DNA of 64,000 bases. Source: Arthonia radiata. Its lineage: Eukaryota > Ascomycota > Arthoniomycetes > Arthoniales > Arthoniaceae. Below, piece after piece: positions 52,435 through 63,393 of this stretch; position 1 is the first letter of the stretch; each line of letters starts with the position of its first letter. Location of the stretch: the NCBI GenBank assembly GCA_002989075.1, contig PSQN01000004.1:1674001-1738000 (forward strand), given 5' to 3'. The position numbers and the translations under genes are program-made. Under the pieces are notes generated by a model. That model was not told where the DNA came from. It ran no database searches and saw nothing but the letters and a program-made list of their open reading frames with translations.

Positions 52435-52906
52435 GATTATCCCATGATAAAGGGTTTTGGGAAGAAGAGTAGAGAGGGTATATTGTTAGCTATTAGCGAG
52501 GCGTTGGGATTGTATGGATTGGAGAGCCGCATCGTGACGGCCGTGTATTGGGATGGTATAGAAGACAGTCCGATCTCAATGCATTGTGCTATACGTCAAG
52601 CGTATTGTGGGACATTCTTTCATCGCTGTTCATGCTTCCATTTCTGTATCCGAGTGTCGACGCTTACCGCGATAGTCTCTCGGGATGCAATCTGATAGGA
52701 AAGAGTACCAGGGTGAGTGTAAAAGAGGTGTTCGCATTCGCTATGCTTATGCCTGTGCAGGATCGTACCTAACTCAAACCCACGAGGGTTCCATCATGTC
52801 CGCCATTACCGATCATGGCCATCATCGCATGCGTCAACGCCAACGCGCTTGTTTTGAACGCTCACCCGAAAGAAACCCGTAACGTGCGTACCCTCGGTAA
52901 CAAACC
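52435..52906. other. Intergenic between convergent EXO1 and BSD2-like gene
   Basis: 472 bp with no supported gene. Confidence 0.45.
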
Positions 52907-54058
52907 CTACGCCGCCTGCGCGCCCTCCCCCTCCGCCACGACCGGCACATTCAACCCCCGGCTCGGACTCTGCAAAACCAACTGCTCGTGCCGCCTTGCC
53001 CGGAAATACTGACTCACTGCCCGGATCAAAATGAACCACCCCACGATCATCAGCGCGTACGCGAACCAATCCGTCGCGCGCATGCCCTGCACCGCGCCGC
53101 CCACGTTCGCACTGAGGTCGCTCGCGTTCGCCACGAAGCCCGTCGCGGCGATCGCGCCGTTCGGGTCGAAGTCGTGGCTGTTCGGGTCTTGCGGCGGGGG
53201 CACGAAGCCGTCGCCGCCGCCGCCGGGAAGATTCGGGTCGCCGTCGTCTGCGGGGTTGCCTGCGTCTGGCGCGGTGCCGTTGTTGCCCGTGAAGTCGCGC
53301 TTCATGCTGAAGCCGTATTGGATCAGTGTGATGCCCAGCCCGGCTTTTGACCCGTTCTTCGCCGCATGTGTGGTGTGCAGGAGGTACGTAAGCAAAAACC
53401 CGACGAGCTGGAAGGACATGCTGATCAAGGCGTTCCAGACGAAGGAGAAGAAGGTCCCGACGGGGAGGCCGTCGATGTAGACGTCGTTGTCGGAACCGGC
53501 GCCGGGGGTGAGGATCGTGGTCTCCCAGTAGGGCGGCGTGGCGTCGGCGGCGGCTTGCTCGTACGTGGGGGGTTTCTCCTCGACGTCGGCCTCGCCGCGC
53601 TCGGGCTTGGCGGAGAGGTTGGCGAAGACGCCGTCGTGCACGGCGTTGTCGGGGCCTCTGCTGGGGGTGCTGGTGAAGGCGGGGAGCTGTGTTACTCGTC
53701 GCTCGACTGCGGGCCGGCCGTCGGGCGTGGTGGGTGTGGCGGGTTCGGTGGTTGCGGTACTTCGGTCGGCGGGGCGGCCGCTCATGACGCGTTGGCGGTC
53801 GTCGAGCTGGTGCTCGGTTGAGTCTTCTTCATCGTCGGAGGGGCTGTCGAAGGTATCGGCGAGTTCGCGGTTTTCGTCGGAGAGCAGGCGATGGGATTCT
53901 GGGCGCCGGGGCGAAGAGGCGTGGGAGCGGAAGGAGGGTGGCGGTGAGTTTGGCGTGAAGGGTGACGGGGCGTCGACGTCTTGTGTGTTTATCTGCGCAG
54001 CAAGGTCAGTATTCCTCAAGACTGACAGAAGCTGCTGAGTGATGGCGTACTCGTTCAT
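52907..54058 (-). CDS. BSD2: Bsd2/Ndfip-type adaptor for the ubiquitin ligase Rsp5
   Basis: Single frame of 383 aa with ATG at 54058. Bsd2 is a Golgi/endosome membrane adaptor that brings metal transporters and misfolded membrane proteins to Rsp5 for vacuolar sorting. The cytosolic N-terminus is disordered, with PPSFRSHASSPRR as in fungal orthologues, and carries a PY motif EEKPPTYEQA at about residue 168 that should bind Rsp5 WW domains. Three membrane segments follow: FFSFVWNALISMSFQLVGFL (with LLTYLLH), a short GLGITLIQYGF and DWFAYALMIVGWFILIRAV. Between the second and third there is a Gly/Asp/Asn/Pro-rich loop. The first ~30 residues lack resemblance to orthologues, so the true start or a first intron could differ. 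Confidence 0.88.
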   Translation of the reverse strand: MNEYAITQQLLSVLRNTDLAAQINTQDVDAPSPFTPNSPPPSFRSHASSPRRPESHRLLSDENRELADTFDSPSDDEEDSTEHQLDDRQRVMSGRPADRSTATTEPATPTTPDGRPAVERRVTQLPAFTSTPSRGPDNAVHDGVFANLSAKPERGEADVEEKPPTYEQAAADATPPYWETTILTPGAGSDNDVYIDGLPVGTFFSFVWNALISMSFQLVGFLLTYLLHTTHAAKNGSKAGLGITLIQYGFSMKRDFTGNNGTAPDAGNPADDGDPNLPGGGGDGFVPPPQDPNSHDFDPNGAIAATGFVANASDLSANVGGAVQGMRATDWFAYALMIVGWFILIRAVSQYFRARRHEQLVLQSPSRGLNVPVVAEGEGAQAA

Positions 54059-55718
54059 AGCGTTGTGTCATGGCTGCGAGGGGTAGATGGGATGCCGCGC
54101 AAGGCGGTCGCAGATGAGGCGGTCAAGAGCCCCTTTGATGAGGTAGTTATGCGACAATCTAAAACGGATGCAAGGTCGTGCCGTAGCCACGAGCTTGGGC
54201 ACAAAGCAGCGACAGTGAGCTGTATGGTAGGAGGTGCTGGTGTGGAGGAGTGCTGGGGAGCAGTCAAGGTGTCAGCGTGAAGGTGGTCCAGTGCCAAGAG
54301 AGTAGAAGATCACTGCGCCCCGTGCTGGTAGGATCCATGCACGTGCCATGGTCCGTCTCCGTAAGCAACCTGCTGTCCTTGCCATCTGAACTCTTTCATT
54401 TTCATCTCATCTCCTCGCAATCGCAAATCGCCGTCTCCTTGCTCCAGATGGCACCCTTCACATGCTTCAAATATCTACGACGTATTCGCTCAAGTATTAA
54501 GACGCTCCCAGGGGCGTGTCTCTGATTGCTCACGTTGTCATCCAACTTGACGCTGTGATTGAAACTCGGACTTAGCAAAAGCAGCAACCCGTCGGGTGTA
54601 CTTCACAACGTAAGCAGAGCGGTATTTGATCGAGCAACAGGGGTTGAAGACACACTCAAGTGCGACGTTATTGCCTGTTACTACGACCCTTCTTCAAACA
54701 CCTGTCATCTCTTGAGCGCGCCGAGCGAATCCGCCTCTTCTCCAGTGCATCATCTCTGTCGACGTCTGCCAGACTGTTCACCATGTTCACTACATGCCTT
54801 GCTTTGTGGTAGATTCTATACTCAACAAACACGGGTGAGACCGGTCTTCAGTCTCTAACGGAGGGCAGACACAGAAGATTTAAGAGCAGATCAGCATTAG
54901 GAAGACCAGTACTCGAGAAAGGTATCGTTTCTGTAGGCGTTGCTGGGATGTATGTCAGTTTTTGAGTGTGTTCACCAGCATGGCAGGCCTATAAAATTCG
55001 TGTGGTGTTCCTCTGGTTTTTGGCTCAGCGCTTCAGTAAGTGATGATCAAAGTGCACTTCATTTCTGAGAAGTGCCGTAACAGACCCTGAGCAGTCAGCA
55101 GGAGAGTGTGCTGGCGAGCGGGAAGGATAAAGGTATCGCCAAACACGAAAGCGCGAGCAGCGTGGTTAGGGGTAGCCACTGAAGTTGAACGCTCTGCGCA
55201 GGCAACTCGTCGACGTTAATTCCGGGAAACATTCGTCGCCACTGTCGAGGCCGATATAGCACTCCTGCACTTTCGTTGAGGATGCTCAAAAGAGTCCTAT
55301 CGACGACGACAAGATGGAGAAGAGGCCAGCAAGCTAAGCCCGGTGCGGAAGGCGATGAGCCGACGGCGAGTCAGAGGGTGTGGTATCGTGGACACGCCCT
55401 GCTCCAATGGCAGACTTTTGGTTGCTTATCTTTGCACGCGAGCAATCTTCGCCCAAGGCCAATTCTAGCCATGCTCCGTCGCGCAAATCTCTAACGTCTG
55501 CAACCTCAAACGGTCGTTTGACGAGCACTACTATGCACCTTTATCTCTGCCAAAGCACAGCAAAAGGCTGCAGATTTCCCATCCTGGACTTGACATGACC
55601 ACATCCTTGCTTCATACTGACGTGTCCGGCAAATTTTGACAGTCACGCACGCGACAGCACGCGCCTGTCTTCCAAGCATTAGTCAGACTCTACAATCTGC
55701 AGTGACAGCTATAACAGC
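54059..55718. other. Long divergent intergenic region between BSD2-like gene and NCS1 permease
   Basis: 1.66 kb with no convincing gene on either strand; the largest open frames (60-100 codons) lack family resemblance. It should hold both promoters. No repeat recognised. Confidence 0.45.
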
Positions 55719-57453
55719 ATGAATCGATACAGCAGGGACCTTGAAAAGCATCCGGCCGAAGCTGGCGTGGGTAATGTACCGTCTGAGAAGCGACCTTCGT
55801 ATGTCTACGCAGATACTGGCGCCGTCCCAAGCGAGGCTTTCGACTATGGCACTGGTACTGTCGCGAAGGTTCAGCGTCTTGCTGGCAAGTTTAAGATCGA
55901 GCAGAGAGGTATTGAGCGAGTGCCCGAAGATGAGCGAACGGACGACAAGCACCCCTTTTTGAACGTTGGCACGATGGTAGGAACTTGAAAACGCGAGTTC
56001 AAGTCAAGCACCCTCAGCTGACCTTTGCGCAGTGGCTGTCTGCCAACATGGTGGTGTCGTCGTTTGCGCTTGGCGTACTGGGCAAGTCGCTCTTCGAGCT
56101 CGGCTTTGTGGATGCTATTCTCGTGGTGCTGTTTTTCAATTTGCTGGGTATCATGCCCGTCTGCTTCTTTAGCACCTTCGGACCCATCTTCGGCCTCCGA
56201 CAGTTGATCGTGTCAAGATTCTGGTTTGGCTTCCAAGGCGTGAAAATCAGTAAGTGATATTCAGCTGTGAACGTGGAGGCATTGCTGACCTGCGCAGTCG
56301 CACTCTTCAATCTCTTAGCTTGCATCGGCTGGAGCTCAGTCAACGCAATTGTAGGCGCTCAGCTGATCAACGCAGTCAACAGCGATGTTCCTGGCTGGGC
56401 CGGCATTCTAATCATTGCCGTCTGTACGCTCTTGGTCACCGTCTTTGGCTACAAGGTCGTGCACATCTACGAGTTCTGGTCCTGGATCCCTACCTTCATA
56501 GTCTTTCTTATCGCGCTTGGAAAATTTGCTCACTCTGGCGACTTTAAAAATATACCGATGGGCGTCGGCGAGTCCGAGGCTGGCTCCGTTCTGTCCTTCG
56601 GCGCCGTGATCTATGGATTCGCTACTGGCTGGACCTCTTACGCTGCCGACTACACAGCCTATCAGAGTCCCTCGAACTCAAGAAAAAAGGTCTTCCTCTC
56701 TACCTGGCTGGGACTCATCTTCCCGCTTCTCTTTTGCGAGATGCTCGGTGTGGCCATCATGACTGCCACTGACGACCCAACGTCACGTTACGCGCAAGGG
56801 TACAAAGAGTCCGGCTCCGGCGGCCTGTTGGCTGCAGTGTTGGTCTACTCACTCGGCGGCTTCGGCAAATTCTGCCTTGTCCTTCTAGGGCTGTCAATCA
56901 TCGCTAACAATTGCCCCAATCTCTACAGTGTTGGTCTCACCGCTCAAGTGTTTGGCCGGTGGATGCAGATGGTTCCGCGGTTCATATGGACGACGATTGC
57001 GACTGCGGTGTACATCGCCATCGCTATCCCTGGGTACTCGCATTTCGAGACTGTTTTGGAGAACTTCGTGAGTCATAACCATTCCTTGTCTTGAGTTTCG
57101 ACCGGATGCTGATTACGTGACAGATGAACTTCATCGGCTACTGGCTAGCGATCTACGAAGGCGTCTCACTCACCGAGCACTTTGTATTCCGAAGAGGTAT
57201 CGGTGGTTACAGGCCTGAGCAGTACGATCAGCCTGGTGCTCTCCCACCAGGCATCGCAGCCGTGGGTGCTTTCATCATTGGCATCGTGGGCGTGGTCTTG
57301 GGCATGGCGCAAGTATGGTTCATTGGACCAATCGCGAAAAAGATCGGCAACCCTGAGTATGGTGGTGATATTGGCTTTGAGCTGGGCTTCGCCTTTGCTG
57401 CTACAGCGTATCTGATATTCAGGCCCTTGGAATTGCGCATGTTCAGGAGGTGA
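55719..57453 (+). CDS. NCS1-family purine/cytosine permease
   Basis: Four exons, 55719-55976, 56033-56249, 56298-57067 and 57124-57453, encoding 524 aa in phase. It is a plasma-membrane nucleobase:proton symporter of the Fcy2/FcyB type. The hydrophilic N-terminus contains the GIERVPEDERTDDKH signature just before TM1. TM1 has WLSANMVVSSFALGVLG; TM2-3 carry FFSTFGPIFGLRQLIVSRFWFG. The conserved family stretch GWSSVNAIVGAQLIN is in exon 3, as are ATGWTSYAADYTAYQ and a GFGKFCLVLLGLSIIANNCPN segment. About 12 membrane segments can be counted. Some substrate-site residues match Fcy-type carriers, but the substrate (cytosine, adenine, guanine or hypoxanthine) cannot be fixed from sequence alone. 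Confidence 0.93.
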
Positions 57454-58169
57454 ATGTGCGGGCTTGCAAGAGTTTGTACATAGTGCCCGATGGGCCCTAA
57501 GAATGAGCGGTGCGTTATGATCAATCTCGGCTAGTAACGACGCATAGATCACATTAACTTGGAGCTGCAAAAGCCAGATACGAGTCAAGCGTGCTGCTTC
57601 TCGACATGAAAAGAGACAGGGGTGGAGGCACGGACGCGAAGTTGATCGGACAGGGGTTTGCACGGCTGGCAGGCATGTTTATCCGCTTCGGGAAAACCAT
57701 GATAGACTTGGCAAGAAGTTGGCTTTCACGAGCCACGAGCCTCTCCTTTCACGCACGTCGTCCCATCTTTTGCTCGTTACTTCTCCTCAACCCATCCCGT
57801 GTTCGTGGCTTGTTTAAACGACTTTAGTTCCGGTCCCTTTTACATCCCTCTACGGCTCCGCACGAAAGCTCCAAGCCTAATCACAAATAACGACCCGGCA
57901 TGACAATGAATGCGTAACACCGACCACTTTGCGATTCAACGAGACCAATTGGCGCATACGCGACCAGCAAACTTCTTACGAATCTATACTATCAAGTACC
58001 TCAAAGCCTGAAACCCTATATCGGGATTCAGCTGCATAGCCGTCCCCTTAACCCTGTCTACTCCATCACCTCCGCCAACACGCCTTCTTTACTCCCCAAC
58101 ACCGTCACACTGGATCCTCCCAAAAGATCCTTCACATCAACCCCCAATGGCGCTGGTCCGCCGCCGAGG
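57454..58169. other. Intergenic/5' leader upstream of SPA2
   Basis: 716 bp. The SPA2 reading frame is open without ATG from about 57915 to the chosen start, so the coding region could begin earlier through an upstream exon. No separate gene seen. Confidence 0.4.
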
Positions 58170-60213
58170 ATGGATGGTCCTCTGCCACCTAATGGCCCAA
58201 TGAACGGCAGAGGCGGACTCCCGCCCTCACCGCCGGTATCAATCGCAAGATCCAGCGGCACTGGTCTATATCCTGATGGTGGTACCCAAGGGCCAGGCGG
58301 TCCTCCGGGAGGGCCACCTGGCGGTCGAAAATACAATGTGCAGGCTCTTGAGGCACAGCTGGCGGACCATCACCGAGTGCTGAAAGATTACTTGGCAGAG
58401 TCGTTGCGGCAAGACAAGACATACATGCCGCATAATCGGGCAAGGGACAAGCTACTTCGCCTATCTCCAATCCAATTCCAAGAGCTGAGCACAGATGTCT
58501 ACGACGAACTTTTACGGCGAGAAGACGAACGAGTCAGTCAAAGTCCGGATGGCAATAGAAATATCCCACGGTTTCTCTTACCCAAGCAGAACTTCCATCC
58601 CAAGCGCAACCAGGCTCGGCAAAAGCTTTCCACACTGGCCCAAAAGAAGTTCCGAGAATTGGCAACCGATGTACTTTTTGAGCTTGAACGGCGCCATCCT
58701 CGTTTCACTGGAGCCGAGCGAGTCGCAAACCGTGGAGGAAGCCGGCCACCGACTGCACAAGGCTTTCACGGTATGCGCAAGCCAAGCAATGCTTCCTCAA
58801 TCGGCGGACCGTACAGTCCAAGCGTTGTGGATGGTCGTGGAACGCCTGGCCCACGACAGTTCCAGAGTAATACTATGGTACCCAGCAAAGGCGTCATGGT
58901 CGAAGATGATGATGCATCGATGGATGGCGATGACCCCTTCGACTTTGCTCGGCGTTCAAGTCGACGGACCACAAATCGGAGTTTGAACTACTCTGTAGTA
59001 TGTTATTGCCTCTCCGATTGCTCTGCCGTGACTCAAGCTAATCACGTTTCAGCGAGGCGGTGATGCCGAAGCACGCGTCGAGGAGCTGGAGAGCCAATTG
59101 GGCCAAAAAGACAAATCCTTAGACGAGGAACGAGAACGGTCGGCAGGTGTCACTTCGGACTTGGAGAAGCAGATCAGCAACGCGAAGGAGCTCAACAAGT
59201 CATTGCAAGCGGAGATAGATCGTATGAGAGCCGATAGAGAGGCTGACGAATGGCGAGAAAGATACGAAAGCTTGGATCAAGAATATCACGAGTATCGCCA
59301 GTCGAGAGAGGGTCTGGAGCAGGCCGTGCATGAGCATCGCCAAGAAAAGGAAAGCATCGAACAGGAGTTTCTGAAATACCGTCAAGAAAAGGAGGGCATG
59401 GAGCGAGAGTTTCACGGGCATCATCAAGAGAAGGAAAGCTTGGAAAGGGAATTGCACGAGCATCGTCAGGGAAGAGAAAGCTTGGAGCGGGCGTTCCATG
59501 AGCATCGTCAAGATAAGGAGGCTTTGGAGCAAGAATTTCAAGAGTATCAGCATGCTACTGAGGGCGTTCGACAGACGACCTCGCAACAAATGCAAGAGCT
59601 GCGTGCGTTGGCACAGCATGTTGGAGAGCGTAGAGACACGGAAGAGAGTCTTGCGAGACAGAATGCCGAGCTCAAGGAACAGCTAGAAAGCTTGAAGAGT
59701 CGACATGCCAAGACTCGTGCTCACCTCAGGACACTCAAGGCTTCTTCAACAGGTCTGTACATTCAACAACCAACCGCGGCACAATTTCTTCGCGAGGGAA
59801 GTGTGCTTGACGCGAAAGGGGCAATACATGACGTCTCGGTGACGAAATTCCAATTAGCTGTCGACGAGCTTCTGCAGCTGGCACGCGATGGGGAGCCGAC
59901 CGATACCTTGACCTATATGAAGCAGCTAGTAAGCTGTGTTCGTGGCATCACCAACGATGTGAGCAAGGCAAATCCGAGGGGACCGGAAGACTTCGTCAAG
60001 CGGAGAAAGAAGCTTGAAGCACGCATCGCATCCACCACGAACAATTTAATCACCGTCTGCAAGAACCACGCCGTCGCCAACGGCATAGCTCCGGTAGCTC
60101 TTGTCGATGCAGCGGCGTCGCATCTCACGGCTGGAGTCGTGGAATACATCAAGTTGATGAAGGTGAAGCCCTCATATGAAGGGGAGCTGGAGGATCGGGA
60201 TGACTTTGATTAA
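58170..60213 (+). CDS. SPA2: Polarisome scaffold Spa2 (GIT/SHD-domain protein)
   Basis: Two exons, 58170-58997 and 59053-60213, encoding 662 aa. Spa2 organises the polarisome at hyphal tips, linking formin and MAP-kinase components. Start region: MDGPLPPNGPMNGRGGLPPS, with a GPGGPPGGPPGG low-complexity stretch. Two Spa2 homology (GIT_SHD) repeats lie at about residues 70-105 (RARDKLLRLSPIQFQELSTD) and 145-180 (NQARQKLSTLAQKKFRELAT). A long coiled coil spans ~280-480 and includes seven tandem 14-residue repeats. The C-terminal GIT-like bundle occupies ~500-640 (KFQLAVDELLQLARDGE, YMKQLVSCVRGITNDV, LVDAAASHLTAGVVEYIKLM). It is shorter than many orthologues. The upstream frame remains open, so the start may be further 5' after an undetected intron. 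Confidence 0.92.
59290..59583 (+). repeat. Seven tandem 42-bp coding repeats in SPA2
   Basis: Consecutive 14-residue units such as EHRQEKESIEQEFL, KYRQEKEGMEREFH, GHHQEKESLERELH, EHRQGRESLERAFH and EHRQDKEALEQEFQ. Each unit is two heptads, so the array lengthens the coiled coil in register. The first and last units are more diverged, as expected if growth occurs in the middle. Confidence 0.85.
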
Positions 60214-60764
60214 GAGGGCACGGATATGACACCATCTACTTGTCGTGAATGCTTACGCTGTCTCATCGGGAGCTCTGTTCGAAGCTGGCCGGCTTGAGCG
60301 GTCGCTTAATGCATGACTTTGCGGAGCAGTAACATATAATTTTTTTAGAGACGATACGGCAATTCTACTGCTAATATCCTGTCAGCTTGAAGCACTGTGA
60401 CGGCAACGAGACCATTCAGAGATCCCATGACTCCATCTCCCTCTTCCTCCTACCACTGCTGATCTGGCTAACGGCGAGACTGACGAATGCGAGCCTGCTG
60501 GGCAGACCACTGAAATAACGACGATCGATTCTTCGACATGATGAATCGTTGATACTCCTTGATCTCTCACGGCGCCGGCAGCTTTGTACAGTTCGGAATC
60601 GCATGCTTCTTCACCACTTCTATGTCCCTCACAGCTTCACCTCTTGGCATGAAACCCGCCTATGACTACCCCTCTAACTCGTCTCGACCCTTTTGCTTCC
60701 TTACTTCGTCGACGGTGTTGCTGACGCCTTTGATTCCCTGGAAGGCAGTCCTGCGATCCCTATC
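60214..60764. other. Intergenic upstream of the F-box-like gene
   Basis: 551 bp with no supported gene. Contains a poly-T run near 60340. Confidence 0.4.
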
Positions 60765-62324
60765 ATGGTGGCTCCAGACACCGCACCAGCCTCTGCTTCA
60801 CGCCCTGTCGCATTGTCGATTAGCGGACCGTTCACCGTTTATGACTCTGCTAGGCCGAAGATGACGGGTAAGGTAAGTTTTACAGCATGCACACATGACA
60901 TTCTGTGGCTTTCAAACCATCGCCAGGCAATTAGCGCGCCGGCGTTGTTTCACGACGCTTTGTTTCAGCTGGAACTTCAGAAAAGGCTGCGCTAAAATTA
61001 TCTCTAGGTAAGTCTCATAGCATCCAAACGTTCCCTTCTTTGGCCTTTTACGATCCTGTGAAAGGCCCTTCAGCCGGCGCCTTGTTCCGTGCTCCATCCA
61101 TGAAACAATTTATTACTAGTACGACTGCTGTCCAGCAATTTTCGCACTGACGCTTTGCTTGCAGGTCATGCCGACGTACCGCTACGTGCAGGACGTGAAG
61201 CAAGTCGTGCAGAATTGCACTCTATTATCGCTACCATTCGAAGTCAAGCAGATGATCTGGAAATACGTCTGCCTCCTCACGACCGTGAGATTCATCGATC
61301 GGACCAAGACCTCAGCAGAGAAGGGAGGGCTGGAGTTCCAGCTCACTTGCAGGATGGTCTACCGGGAGACATCGAACATCATGAAGACCGCTGACCTGAC
61401 TTCGATACACTTTACGGATCTGACGCTGGCACTGAACATGCTCACCACTCCTCGCATGATGCCCATGGTCGCTGCGCTTCGGCACTTGCGCTTGCCTCTG
61501 GCATCTGTTACGATCAAGCCGAGTGCAAAAGCGGGTCGTCGAAGCAGGGCGTTCCCCACTGCACTGCATTTCCTGCCCGGCTTGCAGCTCCAGAACCTCC
61601 TACTCGACGTTTGTGAGGACAAGTTCGAGGAGCTGCGCGGTGCTGATGCGTACAGAACCATGAACACCTTGGTCGAGACTTCAAGAGGCTGGAGACTTCT
61701 TCGGTTCATCTGCAACAACGATTTTGCCGAAAATTGGGGCTTCACGGGTAAGCCGAAGAGCATCCACACATGACATTCTGTGCTTTCGGAGCTATTATCA
61801 GGCAATATGCGCGCTGGCGTTATCTCATAATGCTTTGCTTGAACCAGAGCTCCTCAAGGGGCTGTGCTGACGTCTTGTTCCTAGGTGAAGTCACTTGGAG
61901 GCGCGACAAGCCTCAGCCAAAGACTTGGAATGACGCAATTCGCAAACGAGATGGTGTTGGGAGCGACGCTTGCGTGACAATGCACCGCGAATGCCAGCTT
62001 GGAGCTGATCTGGGAGGTGGCGGCTGTTACAAGATAAGACGTCACCCAGGGCTCAGCTTCGAGCCGTATAGCCAGAAGCCGGAGTTGATTCATAGCCAGT
62101 ATTTGGATGGTGGTGGGAACGATCGCTTTCTCGAAAAGCCGAAGGTCATGAGCATCGCAGAGAAGAAGAGGATGGTTGTCGTCCTCGTCAAGCGGCGCAG
62201 TGGCGTCGACGTGCAACAGCGTGTCGATCAGCCCCCGTATCGGACTGGTCACATCCGCAGATGGGTGGGGTCGAGGTCGTGGCCTGAGGTCTGCATGGGA
62301 CTGCACCTAGAGAAGAAACAGTGA
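60765..62324 (+). CDS. F-box-like hypothetical protein with unusual homologous introns
   Basis: Exons 60765-60872, 61165-61747 and 61885-62324 join in phase to 376 aa. Exon 2 opens VMPTYRYVQDVKQVVQNC and then LLSLPFEVKQMIWKYVCLL, an F-box-like LP-x-E-x-x-x-x-I-W motif common in lineage-specific fungal proteins. FQLTCRMVYRETSNIM and LRHLRLPLASVTI follow, as in the 'DUF7730/F-box-like' hypotheticals of dothideomycetes. Exon 3 (GEVTWRRDKPQPKTWNDAIR) is less conserved in appearance. The function is unknown; F-box proteins usually select ubiquitination substrates, but that is not shown here. The two intron gaps contain related sequences of 135-157 nt, each with its own splice signals. Confidence 0.7.
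60873..61007 (+). repeat. Introner-like intron copy A (135 nt)
   Basis: Begins GTAAGTTTTACAGCAT and ends TTATCTCTAG. It shares long blocks with the intron at 61748-61884, including CACACATGACATTCTGTG and CAGGCAAT-x-GCGCGC-x-GGCGTT. It is followed directly by a second GTAAGT, so its removal would restore a donor for the next copy. Confidence 0.75.
61008..61164 (+). repeat. Introner-like intron copy C (157 nt, diverged, adjacent to copy A)
   Basis: Begins GTAAGTCTCATAGCATCC and ends CTTTGCTTGCAG. The first ~45 nt align with copy A (GCATCCAAACGTTCCCTTCT against GCATGCACACATGACATTCT, then TGGC-TTT in both), and a later CGGCG-x-x-TTGTT block also matches. It is weaker than the A/B match. Confidence 0.5.
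61748..61884 (+). repeat. Introner-like intron copy B (137 nt)
   Basis: Begins GTAAGCCGAAGAGCATCC and ends TTGTTCCTAG. It lies in phase 1 between TTCACGG and GTGAAG, so removal gives a continuous protein. It is homologous to copy A over its full length, with a similar size and both termini being splice sites. Confidence 0.75.
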
Positions 62325-62940
62325 AGGAGGTTCCAGCGTGGTAGCGGTTCCAGTATTGCCGGCGAAAGACGCGAGGAGTGCTACGCGGACGGGCTGAGTC
62401 TGCAAAATGAGTGCGACAGGCAGTTTTGCCGTGGGTAAGTTGCTGAACTGATGAGGGGATAGCCCCGTCAACAAATATCAACATGTCTCTTTCCACGACA
62501 TCTCATCTACTCTTTCTTCACGATGCCTCTTCATAGCAGCTCGTTCGCAATCGCACTCTATGACATCTCTCGCTGATCCCATCGTTGTCTGCAGTCTCAC
62601 AGTCAACGATCAGAAATTAGCCCGCTGCCCACTCTGCTTGACATGTGGAGAACGCTATGTATTCGAATCACATGTCCATTAGTGAAGCGACCGCAGCTCA
62701 AGCCGGGGTTTACGCTGATTACGCCTCAGAGCTCCGCAAAGTTACTGACGGGAATGAGCACACGGCTGCATAAACCATCTTCAATGCCGAAGCAGCAGCA
62801 ATTCCTCAGGGAAAGTTGAACGCAGCCGTGCCTCGCAACAGCCGAGCAGCGGTCCCGCTATGCAATCACTTCAAGAGTCGCCATGGAACCCCGCTCCGAT
62901 GACCATACAATCGACATAGCGAGAACTTGCAAAGTGCGTA
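62325..62940. other. 3' flank of the F-box-like gene
   Basis: About 600 bp with no supported gene. Confidence 0.4.
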
Positions 62941-62952
62941 AAGAGAATCTGC

Positions 62953-63393
62953 ATGTCCTCCTTACAGGATTTTTCAAGCGAACAAAAGAACGAGCCCGAT
63001 GGCGTCGCTCCGCCTCGCTTGGCTAAACCCACCTTGATACCGGAGGACGTCCTCTGTAACTTCATGAAACTGACATGTATTGTCATAGGATTTACAACGG
63101 AAACCAACCACTGTTCCGTCTTCCAAAGGAGCTCCAACGCAAAATATTGAGCCTCAAAACAAGATACGAATGACTGCGCTCAGCCGGCGTCAACAACTGT
63201 AGAAGACTTACGAGAACTTCTGTGCTCGCTTTGCAGCTCGTATGTAGCGCAATGGAATTTCAGCCAAGCTACGCACGTATAGGGAGCTTGGTGAGCTCGG
63301 CATTGACCCGCCAGAAGGGTTCCAGCAATGTGCTATGACATGGCGGAACTGGCAAGTTGAGGGGATCAAGCAATTTCTACAGCAGCCGTCAGA
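62953..63393 (+). CDS. Gene-like exon fragments, possible second F-box-like gene
   Basis: Several short frames here are protein-like but were not assembled with confidence. One reads PPRLAKPTLIPEDVLCNFMK. A second, in another frame after a possible CATAG acceptor, reads FRLPKELQRKILSL, an F-box-like motif. A third pair joins through a 46-nt GTATGT...TATAG intron to give RELLCSLCS/SELGELGIDPPEGF and then WRNWQVEGIKQFLQQPSED before a GTAAGT at 63394. These may be exons of one gene related to the preceding F-box-like one, or its decayed relative. Start, end and frame linkage are unresolved. Confidence 0.25.

Noticed and set aside
54059-55718. Possible gene in the long BSD2-NCS1 gap
   Set aside because: Frames up to 100 codons were examined; none has a convincing start, splice structure or similarity.
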